This document shows positions 11,988 to 23,194 of a DNA stretch of 64,000 nt, piece after piece (within the stretch, counting starts at the first letter, position 1; every line of letters begins with the position of its first letter). Made by a program: the position numbers and the translations under genes. The notes beneath the pieces were generated by a model. That model was given only the letters and a program-made list of their open reading frames with translations, had not been told where the DNA came from and did no database searches. Source of the DNA: Cryptomeria japonica (taxonomy: Eukaryota; Streptophyta; Pinopsida; Cupressales; Cupressaceae); contig NC_081409.1 in NCBI RefSeq assembly GCF_030272615.1, positions 206,381,190-206,445,189 of the forward strand. Direction: 5' to 3'.

Positions 11988-12462
11988 TCAATAGGAATGC
12001 CAGGGCCTTTCAGAAGGTCTAAATAAGATATGGGTCACAGTTATGATTTTGCCATTGTGAGGAAATTTTAAACACTTATGGATTGGAGAAGCAATAGCCT
12101 TCATGGAAGATAGCCAATGATAGCCCAACTTCACATAGAATTGCTCCGAAGAGGGTATGATAACAAAGTCAACATCCATGTATTTAGTATGAACTTCAAA
12201 AGGAAGGGTGATAGAGCCAATGGTAGGACAAGAGAAGCCATCAAATAACTTCACAACTACATTAGAGGCACCATATATTGGTTTATACAATCATAAAGTG
12301 AAAAGATATTCCTTAGTGATGATGTTAACCACGCAAGAGGGATCAACAAGAGCACCACGACAAGGTATATCCTTAACCTTTGCAACTATGTATAAAGGGC
12401 CATCGAGAGCTCTAATGGTCTCATTAGGGTCAAATGTAATACAAGAATCCTTAGGCGTATCT
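11988..12462 (-). pseudogene. Element B retropepsin-like protease domain
   Basis: An aspartic protease would cut the Gag polyprotein. Reading leftward, the frame carries CRGALVDPSCVVNIIT, which aligns with the catalytic D-S/T-G region, followed by a C-terminal part with YHWLSSMKAIASP and KCLKFPHNGKIITV as in Ty3/gypsy Tat-type proteases. The catalytic triplet reads DPS, so the conserved Gly is missing. One stop lies between the two halves. Probably inactive. Confidence 0.7.
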
Positions 12463-14373
12463 TATTTTTCTACCATATTTACCAAGTTCGAAGCCATAGA
12501 AGTGAATTCCTCAGAGGAGAAAGAAGTATACCCAGTCTCAATCACGTTAGAGGTATGAGAAGGCAAAGGATCAGTAAAAAATTTAAGATTTTGATTAAGA
12601 GGAGCTATAGATTTATTTCCCTTATCATTCACACCTGCCACAGATATAGTATTGTTATTGATCAAATCTTGAATCTTACTTTTCAGTGCAAAACATTTCT
12701 TAGTATCATGACCAAGTTGACGATGAAATTGACAAAAGGAATTGTTATCAAAATAAGGGGATGCAAGTTTAGAAGGATCAACTTGTTTAATAGGAAGAAG
12801 GTTGATAACATTTGTTTGCAACAACTGAGACATAATACTATGTAAAGATTCATTCAAAGGAGTAAAATGTCTTTCTCTTTTGAAAAATTTAGAAATAGAA
12901 GGCTCACCTGTTGTAGCATTCACATTGTTGTTGTAGATTGTATCATTGAACTTGATGAATATTTTTGTTGGTTTGAAATGTGCAAATGGTTGTTGAACAC
13001 TCTCCCCCTTATCACTTGGAGCCATAGGAGTAGATTGCTCCATTTAACTCACAGCCAGTTGATAATTGTGGAGTGTTGTGCACAACTACGAAAAGGAAGT
13101 AAACTTAGACAAAAGAAGCTTTTCCCTGATATCTTTATGCAAATTAGAAATGAAAATTCATTGAATATCATTATCAGGTACATGAAAAGAAATTTGAGCA
13201 CACAAATGCTTGTATCTACCAATGAAATCAATCACTTTTTCTTTAACACCTTGTTTACAATGCATTAAATTAGTCAAAGTGGTTTTAGGACCAATATCAT
13301 TTTAAAATTGTTGGATGAAAGAATTTGCTAGTTGTTGAAAAGAAGTGATGGAATAAGAAGGCAAAGAGAAATACCATTGTAAAACCTTATCTCTTAATGT
13401 TATTGTAAACAGTTTCGTAAGCAATCTTTTATCATAAGCAAAATTAGTAGACAAGGTTTGAAATGTTTTAACATGTGTAAGATGATCACCTTTTCCATTA
13501 TAGAGTTCCGATTGAGGGACCTCAACATGCTTAGGTGGCACTAATTTAAAAATGTAAAGAGAAAGTGGGCTCACAACATCAAAGGTGGGCACACTAAACT
13601 TGGATTGACTCATAAAAGCAATTTTTTGTTGTAAGGAAGACAAGGTTTGAGCAAGATTGTTAATGGTTGCTTCGGTAGAAGAATTGATGTTAGACATGGT
13701 TGATTGAGAAGGTGGTGTGATGTTATTGAAGGAAGGCATCGATTGAGAATAAGGTGGTGGGACATTATGATAAGTAGGCATAGGTGATGATTGAATAGGA
13801 AATGGGAAACTCAAAGGAGAAACAAAATTGTTGAATGAATTGCCCCCTTGTGTCACATTGATTGTTTGAGGGATAATAGGAATAATTATGGAAGACATAG
13901 GTAAAGATGGAGGATTAAACAAAGAAGGGGGATTGCCCCCATGACCAATGGATGTAGGAATGATATTTTGAGTTGATGTATCCATCATGTTTGAAGTGAA
14001 AGTATGAATACTAGCCATTAAAGTGGTCAAAGGAATATAAGAATTGATTTGATTTGAAGGTTGTGAATAACCTAAGTTCTCAACACAACTCGTGGTAGGC
14101 ATGACACAATATATCAATTCCATTCTTATCACTTTGAATCATGCATTTAAGGCCTTCAATTAATGGAAGAGCTTCACTATCAGGGTACTCTTGGGACATC
14201 CATTGTTGAAAGTTATCAAATTGGTTGTCCAATTTTGAAATTTGATCAATGGAAACTCTAGTTAAAGCTTCTTCTTCATCATGGGATTCATCAATGGGAT
14301 ATATAGGGACATGATTAGGATGGGAAGAATTAGCATTATTCTCATTAAAGAAGTCACCCAAATTAGGCTCCAT
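12462..14373 (-). pseudogene. Element B Ty3/gypsy-type Gag
   Basis: The reading starts at an ATG at 14373 (MEPNLGDFFNENNANS), shifts frame near 14100, continues through 13302-14132, and resumes at 13043-12462. A proline- and serine-rich N-terminal part (VPPPYSQSMPSF) is followed by the retrotransposon Gag core with YNGKGDHLTHVKTF, LFTITLRDKVLQWYFSLP and SFQQLANSFIQQF. A single zinc-binding segment, FCQFHRQLGHDTKKC, is of the type seen in Tat/Ogre-like gypsy elements. Total length with the protease and tail is about 1060 codons. Stops near 13302 and 13044 break the frame. Gag identity is confident; clade placement is less so. Confidence 0.8.
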
Positions 14374-15578
14374 GTCCTCAGTAATTAATCTTGGGAAGCC
14401 TTAATTCTAATTCTTTGTCTAACGTGCATATTATAGGTAGGACTAATAGTGGTAAAACTCATGCACTAGAGGGAAAATTGAAATTTTCAATCTTGAACAA
14501 AGCTTACAAAATTGAGTAATGCAAAATTTAAGAAACTAATGATTAAACAATTTGAACTTTGTTGGAGGAAGATAATGATATAATTTCCAAAAATAAGTGT
14601 GATGATAAATGAAAGGAAATTGGAATTTTAAAATTAGGGCCAAGGGGATACCACTTAATTTTAAAATCAAAGTTTTTAAAATCAGGGTAGATTATAATTA
14701 ACCTCTTAATTTTAAAATTTTTCTTGAAATTTAAAATGTTGATTTGGAGGTATTTTCATTGTTAGAGGGATCAAAAATTGACAAAATCAAACAATCTTCT
14801 GGATTTAGGTTAGTAAATACAGTCATAACAATCCCCCAAAATTTCAGGAAAAAAGTCGAGGACTGTGGCGGGAATGAACATGGTCCGACCAACTTTTTTC
14901 AAAATTTTCAGGTATGAATACTACGATGATTTTAAAGCGAACCCCCCAAAATTGGCGAATTTTATGATTTCGAGATAGGCAAAATTAAGGTTCAAATGTG
15001 AGAATAGGACCCTATTAGGGTTTGGAAGAAAAAGAGGAATTGAATTACAAATTTGAAAAGGGTCACACCTAAAGGGGAGGGACACCTTGGAGAATGTTTT
15101 AGAAATGTGAATTTGAATGAAATTGATTGAAATTTGTACAAAATCCAATTAATTTTTAAAATTAGGATTTTATGGCCTAACCACTTAATTTTTGAAATTT
15201 GAATTTTGAAAAGAAGAGGGAAATTGAAAATTTGAATTGTAGGACAGAAGATCAGTCTGAAAATAGTCACAAATCTGAAAATTAAATGGAAATTTAATTT
15301 TTGCACAATTTCAAGATGATTTTTAAAAATTAGGGTTTTGACAATTAACCTCTTAATTTTTTGAATTTGATTTGCAAATTGAACTAGGCAATGAAGAAAA
15401 TGAATTTGACAAACAAAGTAATTTTCAGATCTAAGACAATAACAAGCAATTTTTACAAAACACAAGTTTAATTTTAATTTTAAAAACTAGGGTTTTGAAT
15501 GAATTAACCACTAAGTTTGCATAAAAATTAAACTTGCAAACGAAAAATATGCAATGATTTTCAGAATAAAGCATGTAA
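14374..15578. other. Element B 5' leader
   Basis: Non-coding leader between the 5' LTR and the Gag start (transcribed leftward). It is AT-rich, with recurring AATTTTAAAATT and TTAGGGTTTT modules also seen in C and D. A block at about 14815-15110 resembles the U3 part of the element C LTR, including a hairpin at 14851-14900. Confidence 0.65.
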
Positions 15579-15594
15579 GACGTCGAGTTCACCA
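15579..15594 (-). promoter_or_regulatory. Element B primer-binding site, tRNA unassigned
   Basis: The minus strand reads TGGTGAACTCGACGTC just inside the 5' LTR. Elements C and D have related sites (consensus TGGTGAACCCGACTCC). It is not the initiator-Met site; I could not assign the tRNA. Confidence 0.65.
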
Positions 15595-15597
15595 AAA

Positions 15598-16637
15598 TGT
15601 AATGTTGAAAAAGAGGGTGAATGATGGAGATCTAGAGGAAAGTTTTTCTTCCCTCCAAGGAGAGATGAAAGTTTCACTTTGGATTTCCCCTCAAACACTT
15701 TTCACACATTATATTAAAAGAGGGGGGAAAATGCATTAGATTCAACCTCTAGAAAAGGAGATTGAATTCTGAGTAATGGTAAGTTAATCCCCTCTTCTGG
15801 AATGAGATTTGAATTGATTTAATTGTGTACTTATGACCAAGTGGAAAAGTGACAAAGATCTAATTATAACTCGAGATAGAAGCATAGGATGAAGCTGTGC
15901 ACCTGGATCTGGAAATAATATGTTGAGACGAATTTGCCTTGCGAATTTGAGAAAAAGTTATTCGGACCGTGGCGGGAGTGTACACGGTCCTCCAAAAAAT
16001 CCGTGAAACAAAAAGGGTTTTTCCACCTCTGGAAATGGAGTCGAAATCCAAAAGTAAAGCTGCGCACCTGCAACCTCAAGGGAGGTTGTGATAGAAATTT
16101 TGATAGAATTTCTTGTATGAAGCTGAATATTGGAATGAATCTCCTCTTCAATGGTTGAGTGCTTGACTTGAATGCAACACCTAGCCTTGAAGGGAGACTT
16201 GAGAATGCTCAATGTTGAAAGGAATGTTTGAATGCTTGAACCTATACCTGCCTTATCACTTATCCAACTTTTCTGATCATTGAACTCATGCAAATGAGAA
16301 GGCAGATGCAACTTATATACTCATCAATTAGGGTTAATTGACTGATTTTCCATTGCAGGCCAACACTGGGGAGTTTTCCCACTCAATGCACAACCACCAA
16401 AGCACAATTGAAAAGGGTCTTGTCCCAAAATGGGGCAAGGATAGGGGCATCACACCCCTGTCTTGCCCTTTTTTCTAGGACATGATGTAGTTTAGGCAGT
16501 GGAGAGGGCAAGCAAGATGCAGTTCTCAGGTGTCGAGCAAGTCTCAAGCCTTCGATCAGGCTTAGGGATTCAAATTATGTGCGTGAGGACCCTAATGTGG
16601 TCGACAATTGCAAGGGTCACAATTTCATGACACTACA
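15598..16637 (-). repeat. Element B 5' LTR
   Basis: A 1040-bp LTR that pairs with 9196-10243. It holds a perfect 8-bp inverted repeat, GGACCGTG at 15964-15971 and CACGGTCC at 15983-15990, and a minus-strand TATA box at 16311-16319. Confidence 0.92.
16311..16319 (-). promoter_or_regulatory. TATA box of element B 5' LTR
   Basis: TATATAAGT on the minus strand, conserved in position in the LTRs of B, C and D (for example 9916-9924). It agrees with leftward transcription, and transcripts would then include the GGACC/GGTCC hairpin in the leader. Confidence 0.6.
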
Positions 16638-16949
16638 AGTAAGTTTGGAAATGTTTCTAATCAGTACAAATCAAGAAGAAATTGGATGAATTTTAGACCT
16701 ATGCAAGGAAATGTTGTTTTGTATGCTTGCAATAAATCCAGTCACATTGCAAAGTACTGCATAAATAGAAATGTGAATAGGAGAGATCCAAAAGACAAGA
16801 GTAAGAATGTGAATCCAAATGAGAAAGGAAAAGCAAAGGCTGATGAGATTAGAGATCAGATGAAGAAGACTTGGGTTAAGAAGAGTGATTCAGAGGCAAT
16901 AAGTGGCTCTCCACTTGATTCTAGTGTTGGAACCTCATCTGGTAACTAA
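16638..16949 (+). pseudogene. Element A gag remnant, part 2
   Basis: Continues the frame interrupted by element B. It carries a further zinc knuckle, ACNKSSHIAKYC (first Cys lost, His kept), then a Lys-rich tail ending SVGTSSGN and a stop at 16947-16949. With part 1 this gives at least three degenerate knuckles in one Gag. Confidence 0.7.
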
Positions 16950-17338
16950 GCTAAGGCATCTAGCCTTGGGGGATGCAATCATGAAAATCCTAAAAATCCC
17001 CTATTTGAAATTTGTGCTTGATTGAGGCAGGTTGCAGAGGTATATGTGATGATCATAGATGTTTTTGATGGATTTCCATAAGAGTTCAAGTAGATTTGAA
17101 GGTCCATTGAAGATTTTTGTGAAATGCAGAGTATCCAGAAGTATTAGGGAAAAGTAGATTTATTGCAATAAAAAGTTAGGTTTGCGGTGAGTAAAAAGGG
17201 ACTTAATCACTTCATTTGTCACTTTGCATTCGAGGCGATAGTGTTTGAAGAGCTCTGCAAGAAGATTATCAATCGCAATCAAAGTGCTAAATCGACCTTC
17301 AAAGCAAAAAGTGAATCCAATGATAAAGGTACTTATCT
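16950..17338. other. Element A gag to second ORF junction
   Basis: Degraded coding-like sequence between the gag stop and the next long frame. A frame near 17186-17338 (SKKGLNHFICHFAFEA) runs into the following ORF. No protease, integrase or reverse transcriptase motif is visible where pol would lie. Confidence 0.5.
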
Positions 17339-20300
17339 ATGAAACCCTTTCGGTTAAAGTTTGAAATTGGTAAGATGGCTGAATTTGGTATCGCGTCTCC
17401 TTTGGTTGTTGAAATTACTGAGCGTGCACGACCAAACTTCAAGAATCATCCATATATTTTGATGGAAGATGATCCTAAGAGTGTGTTTTCATCCGTTCCC
17501 TATGGATTTTTGCATATTAAAGACATTAGGGTATACATGCACTATCCTATTAAGGAATTGAGAAGCAATCAAATGTTGAATCTGTACAATAAACAACTTT
17601 TGGATAAGAGTTCGATATTGAAAACAAAATTTCAAGGATTGGAAGACAAAGGTTTTGCGCAATTCGTTATATTTTATTGTTCTATGAATTTGAATGGATC
17701 TTATTCATATTGAGTAGAATGCATGATGAATTTATATGGCTGGACAAGCTGCACAAGATCACTAAGACATTTATTCAAGATGTGATAGGATTGTGTGCAT
17801 TTGGTGAGTTGTCATCTTTGAAGGTTGTAAAGAATGATATTGTTACCAATACAACTGGATTGAAATTTTGATAAAATGGCAATGACAATTAATGAAATCC
17901 TGGAGCATGACATCAGGTTTGCATCGATGGTGACTGGTTATAAGATCTATTATTCCAGTAGAGAAAATTCCATCTTCAGTACTGCTATACATTGCCCATG
18001 AAATGATGAGAGAAAACAAGACATATGATCTTTGTGAGTTTCTTTGGAGTGAGCTTATTAAGAATCTAAAGAAGATAAAGGAAAACAAGAAACATCCATT
18101 CAAATATGAAACATTGACTCTATGCATATTCTTCTACTTCATGAGTGAGGTTTTGGGAGTTGGGAAAGTGCAGTGGGCATTTGATAGATGGGTAGGATTA
18201 AAAATCCAGGAATATATATACAACTTTGGTGACTCTAAGGTCCATAATAAGAATATATGGGGTTATTTCAAAAATTTCCAGCAGGAGATGCATGAGAGGG
18301 AAAGAATCCCTAAGACAATTGTAGAGAAATATCAAGACACCATGTATTTTATGGTGGATACCGATAAGTGTTTAATGGAAGTAGTAGAGCCCCAAATGGT
18401 ATGGATTATGCCTATGGGTTATGAGGTTGAGGAACATATTTTGGAATTGTATGCACAATATTTGTTGAGTAAACTAGTGGATCCTAATGACGAGAGGTTC
18501 AGAATGTACAAAGAGAAGAGCTTAAAACTACAATGGAAATTCAAGAAGTGGGTGATCCAAAAGAAGGTGAGGAAGGAGGTAGAGGCTCTTGTAGAGAGCA
18601 TGGGAATATCAAAGGAAGCAGTTTGGAAAGCTAGAGAGGAGAATATTCTCTCTGAGGAGCAAACTGTGAAGAAGGAGACTAAACTAGAAGCATCTAAGCT
18701 TAAGCCAAGGAAAACTAGAAGCACAACTCCCTCTTCCGGTCCTGCAAATCCTACAAACAAGCCCAAATCTTTAGACAAGTTAGTCGGTGGTAGTGAGAAG
18801 AAGAGGAAGATAGTCAGATTTGTGACCCTGGATGATGAAGAAACCAAATCAGATGAAGCTGTCAAGGAGATTAAGGCTAAAGTTGCTAAAGCCTCCAAAG
18901 TTGTAGAAGAGAAACTATTTGATGGAGCCAAATTTGGTTAAAAAACCCAAGCCATCTAAACTTGATGAGGCATTTAAAAAAGGAAAACTTGAAGTTAAGC
19001 CTCCTATGTATTTGAATGAGATTTTTAATGAGGTTGTAAGAATGGTAACCTAAAGCTATTTACAAAATGGTATGGAAATTTTGATCAATCTAGCAAAAGA
19101 ACTTTAGAAGAAGCAATTGTAGAGTACTTGAATGTATATAGTAAAGCTCCAATTGAACTAATGATAGTCATACCCAAGAGCTTGTATGGAATTTTGGATG
19201 ATAGGTGACAAATAACAAATAAGGAAGATGAGAGATTGAAGAAATATGCATTAGTCAGATATGTTATTTATAAGGAGGAGATAGATAGATTACTTAAATT
19301 AGCAAAGAATGAGTTCAAGAGTAAGTACAGAGTAAATAAAATCATGTTCGGGAAAATTGATGAAGTCATCAAGGAAACTGAGAAACTTTGGACAAAATTT
19401 TTCCTAGAGTGTAATCAGGCAAAAGGATAAGAAGAATCTCATCCAGAAGAGCATAACATGCCATCACAAGCTGAGCAGACAATTGATGATACTTCTATCC
19501 CGATAGTTCAGACAATTGAGCTAGTAGAAGTTAGTGTGCAAGAAGAAGTTAGAGAAGAGGATGCAAGAAAAGAAAATTAAGGAAAGGACAAGGTTGAGAA
19601 TCCTCCAGTTGTTGCAGTTAACCCTCTAGTTCTTGAGAAGAATGCATAAAAGGAAAAGGTGGAAACTAAGGTTGAATTTAAGACTGAGGCAAAAGACACT
19701 GCGGCTCGACATTGAAGGGAAAGCATGTATTAATGATCCAGAGTTTAATCAAGGTCCGATTAATCTTGACTCTCTGTTGCCAATTCAAAAGCTTCAATTA
19801 GCATCATTTGCACAAGAAAAAGCCAATGAGGATCTCTTGAGATCTAACTTAGAAGACAAAATGTTGCTAACCCTGGCATCCAATATTTTGGAAAATTTGA
19901 CGCCCTTATTTCAAAAGGATACCTCAGACACTCCATCTGGGCAGTTAAAAGGTTTGATTAATTATGTAGATACACATTTTGAGTCTTTTGAAAAGTCTGC
20001 TGAGGAGAAAGTCTGAAATGAATTCAATGCAAAGAGGCTTTGGAATTTGAAAAAGATCATTGCCAAAGACAGAGTCACTTTAGATGCCTGTGTAAAGAGT
20101 ATGCAAGATGCATTGTCTGAAGGTTGATACTTATACAAATCATACTTATCATAGTCCAAGTTCACTGCGGACATTGAGAAGAAGTCTCAAGTGCATGAGG
20201 ATGAGCTTGAATGCATATCTTAGTTGATTGATCCTCTGATAGTTTCCTTGAGCAGACATGAAAATCAGGTAATATCATTACTTGAGAAAATTAGAAGTTT

Positions 20301-20568
20301 GAGCCATGATCGGGAGAGAATAATTGGTAGAGTTGGAGAAATTAGGAGTCTTATTACTCCTAAGCTGGACATTATGCTCATTGTTATCAAGGATTCTCAA
20401 GATGTTCTGACAAACTGTGATTTGACATACCTAAAGATAACAGAAGCCCAAGCTTATCTTTTCAGTGGTCTGATAACAGTTTTCGAGCTTGAAGAATGGT
20501 TGGGACAGTCACTTAGATACATTGAAGAATTCCTATACATACATCTTCAAAATTTTGTGAGTATGTAA
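17339..20568 (+). pseudogene. Element A second ORF, unknown protein (env-like position)
   Basis: About 1070 codons of degraded coding sequence in pieces: 17339-17713, 17677-17871, 18003-18941 (longest, 312 codons), 19236-19430, 19633-20016 and 20224-20568. The longest piece begins MMRENKTYDLCEFLWSEL, includes a possible hydrophobic stretch (LTLCIFFYFMSEVLGVG), a middle rich in aromatic residues, and a Lys/Glu-rich low-complexity C-terminal part (KPRKTRSTTPSSG, SEKKRKIVRFV). The last piece is helical and Leu-rich. No pol domain was recognised. Sireviruses can carry an env-like gene between pol and the 3' LTR, and this ORF sits in that position with pol absent; calling it env-like is inference from position only. 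It could instead be a captured gene. Confidence 0.5.
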
Positions 20569-20645
20569 GAATTGTGTGTACATACATGTATAAAATTTTT
20601 GGCTTGGATTTTTGGTTTCCAAAACCCTACCCTTACCATTGATGT

Positions 20646-20656
20646 CAAAGGGGGAG
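20646..20656 (+). promoter_or_regulatory. Upstream extra polypurine tract of element A
   Basis: CAAAGGGGGAG, matching the main tract at 20911-20922 but about 265 bp upstream. Multiple purine tracts before the 3' LTR are a known Sirevirus feature. Confidence 0.65.
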
Positions 20657-20761
20657 TGTATAGCAGTGAAAAATGTTGATCTTAGGGGAAGTCTTGATTC
20701 TTGGAGTCTGGTAGTCATATTTTTGGTTGCAGTGTATATATTTTGGTTTTGGTTCAACACT

Positions 20762-20906
20762 TAGTCATTTTTCACTAAGTGTTGCCATCTCAGTCATTTT
20801 TCACTAAGTGTTACCATCTTAGTCATTTTTCACTAGGTGTTGCCATCTTAGTCATTTTTCACTAAGTGTTGCCATCTTACTCATTTTTCACTAAGTGTTG
20901 CCATCA
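20762..20906. repeat. 29-bp tandem repeat, five copies
   Basis: Five units of TAGTCATTTTTCACTAAGTG followed by TTGCCATCT, with few differences between copies, lie just before the polypurine tract of element A. Confidence 0.92.
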
Positions 20907-20910
20907 ATGC

Positions 20911-20922
20911 CAAAGGGGGAGA
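20911..20922 (+). promoter_or_regulatory. Element A polypurine tract
   Basis: CAAAGGGGGAGA ends one base before the TGTTGG start of the 3' LTR. It primes plus-strand DNA synthesis. Confidence 0.9.
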
Positions 20923-20923
20923 T

Positions 20924-22042
20924 TGTTGGCAAGAGACATTGTATTGTTGTTTAGATGTTATTGATGACAACTTGAGTCAAATATCCAATATATAATTTAT
21001 GATTCATTCATACCAGAAGAAATATTGAGGTTTAGTGAGGTCCAGTGAGAAGAACACAACATCCGACAGAGTGTACAATGTTTTGGTGGGCAGATCATTT
21101 GTTTTGGTATTTGGTGTTGCGGATCTCGGAGAAGTATTGTGGACATGTAATATGCCTTATTCCAGGTTTATGGCCTCTGGTGTTGAGTGTTGAGTGATTT
21201 GGGAGGTCAGATATGCAGGTTTTGGGTTAGAACAATGTTCATCAACAATAACGTGTGGATATTCATTGTGTGGATCGTGTAGAGTAATTTTGGTGATTGT
21301 TTGTGTGTTCGAGGATGTTACGATGACATGTGGGAAGAATGTGGACAATTTGTTTTGGTCTTCATGGTTGTTTTGGATCGGATTGAGCCGACTTGGGTAA
21401 AATGTTTCATTTGCTTTATGTGTTTTTGGGCTGACATGAAATAGATCTAATTTGATGTTGCAGATATATATGAGTGAATGATTTGATTATTTTTGAGATT
21501 GGTGGTTATGTGTGAAGTGTGTATAAGTGATTGTGTGCAGTTTCACATGCGCGGTTGAAGAATTTGTGCTTCAAAATTTGGTAGAATAATAGAACTGAGC
21601 AGTGTTGTAGAGCAAAGTGTTTTGTGATTAATTGGAACATTTTTTGGCATTTGTAGATGTTGCACATCAGTTAAAACATTCCAATTATTATTTGTAATCA
21701 TTTGTAAGGCAGTGAGCTTTATGGGGTTGTAGCCCTTATTGTACTTTGAGTAGTGAGCTCTAAGAAGTGTGCTTGAGTGGATGTGCATTCCCCTCACGTA
21801 ATATTATTATACTTCTAACAAGGTATATTAATATTGTGAGTTTCAATTCCACTGTGGTTTTTCCCTTAACCGGGCTTCCATATAAAAATCATGGTGTTAT
21901 GGTGTGGTTGTTATTTGCTTTGTGTTTTTGCACTCTACTTTCATTCATTTGCATTAAGTGGTTTAAAGGACATATTAAGAATGTTAAAAATTGCAGAACA
22001 CTAATTCATCTCCCCCTCTCTTAGTGTTCCTTGATTCCAATA
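20924..22042 (+). repeat. Element A 3' LTR
   Basis: A 1119-bp partner of 7167-8267. It begins TGTTGGCAAGAGAC and ends TTCCAATA, where the final CA has become TA. The GTTAA duplication follows. Confidence 0.92.
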
Positions 22043-22781
22043 GTTAATCACCTTTCTCTTACACCCAAGATCTCAAAGACGAGAGGAGAGGATGACTGGT
22101 GTAATGATGGGTCCACCCTACAATATGCAAATGCATCAAACACAAATAACACTTGTTTTTCCTTTAGAAAATTGAGGTGTGCAACTAACTAAAAGAGGAC
22201 ATGATGTAAATTTTAAACCCCAAAGATTGTTTTAAGAAACACCCCTCTTTAGCGATCCTACAATAAACAAGTTAGCCTTTATGTTATGGGGTCTTTGACA
22301 AGTGATACAACTGCACAAAAGTTAGCAACATCCATTCAAACAACAAACGTTAGCAGGTTAGCAACAAACTGATAAAATTTAAATTCAAAAAAATGATAGA
22401 AAACAAAAACATAGAGCATTCCCGCCACTTCACAAAGCAATCCTACCACTTCTACTAGAAACCAGTTGTTTTTAGAAATTAAAATTGAGATGAAACAAAC
22501 TTACACTAAGGTGGAAATTTGCCTATATTCTCACATTTTTTTTTGCTTGCAAGTGTTAAAAATATTCAATAAAACACACTAAAACAACAAAAAATGTGAG
22601 ATGGGCCCATGAAGCGAGTCTCATCTGGCATGCAAAAAATGTGTGAGTAAAAATGTGAGTGCAAGACTAAGAAGATTAAAATATTTAAACTAACAATCAA
22701 GCAAACACAAATTAACCAAACACTCAAGATAAGGACGCTAAAATGAAATTAAAGAAACAAATAATGCAAACAATCACAAGT

Positions 22782-22853
22782 GCAAACTCAATTTCCTTGA
22801 TTTGAGCAAACTCAATTTCCTTGATTTGAGCAAACTCAATTTCCTTGATTTGA
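22782..22853. repeat. 24-bp tandem repeat, three copies
   Basis: GCAAACTCAATTTCCTTGAT followed by TTGA, repeated three times without change. Confidence 0.95.
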
Positions 22854-23194
22854 TTGTCCTTTGGTTTGATGTGTGCTCACTATGTTGCAAATGCTTGATT
22901 TCGATCCATGATGGTTGATGCAAGATGAGGATTATGCTAAAGGAGATGTAAGATGGATGCTAAAAAGATAATGGATGCAAAAGATGAGTGAACAATTCGT
23001 CATTATGATGATATGAAAGCATGAAAGTGGATGGATTGTGAAGGAAAATGAGGGGATTAAATAGGCCAAGCTAGGAGAAGAGGAGACATGAAATTGAGAC
23101 ACTTGTCCTTGATAAGGGCAAGTATCGTGAGAAATAATGACAAGAGTCCTTGAGGACACATTGCCTATTTGGGAAAGAGACACCCAAAAAAAAG

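Larger units (their letters stand above)
9191..16642 (-). mobile_element. Element B: gag-protease-only LTR retrotransposon nested in A
   Basis: Two LTRs of about 1.04 kb (9196-10243 and 15598-16637) bound a 7442-bp element. It is inserted in the zinc-knuckle region of A's gag and flanked by AGTAT (9191-9195) and AGTAA (16638-16642), a duplication with one mismatch. All coding traces, the TATA box and the primer site read on the minus strand, so the right LTR is the 5' LTR. It encodes Gag and a protease-like domain but no reverse transcriptase, RNase H or integrase. That fits the TR-GAG class of non-autonomous elements, here derived from a Ty3/gypsy (Tat-like) lineage by Gag and protease style. 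Confidence 0.9.
7162..22047 (+). mobile_element. Element A: Sirevirus-like non-autonomous LTR retrotransposon, with element B nested inside
   Basis: Two related LTRs (7167-8267 and 20924-22042) are flanked by a perfect 5-bp duplication, GTTAA, at 7162-7166 and 22043-22047. The 5' LTR is followed by a TGGTATCAGAGC primer site. The 3' LTR is preceded by a purine tract of the AAAGGGGGAGA type. The LTR end with its C-run before CTCTTAGTGTTC, the primer site, the coiled-coil/zinc-knuckle gag and a second upstream purine tract are together typical of Sireviruses (Ty1/copia). Without element B and its TSD the element is about 7.43 kb. No protease, integrase, reverse transcriptase or RNase H motif was found, so it is classed as non-autonomous. 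Confidence 0.9.

Noticed and set aside
18419-18931. Minus-strand open frame of 170 codons
   Set aside because: Shadow of the plus-strand second ORF of element A; Ser/Leu-rich because it reads Lys/Glu-rich codons backward.
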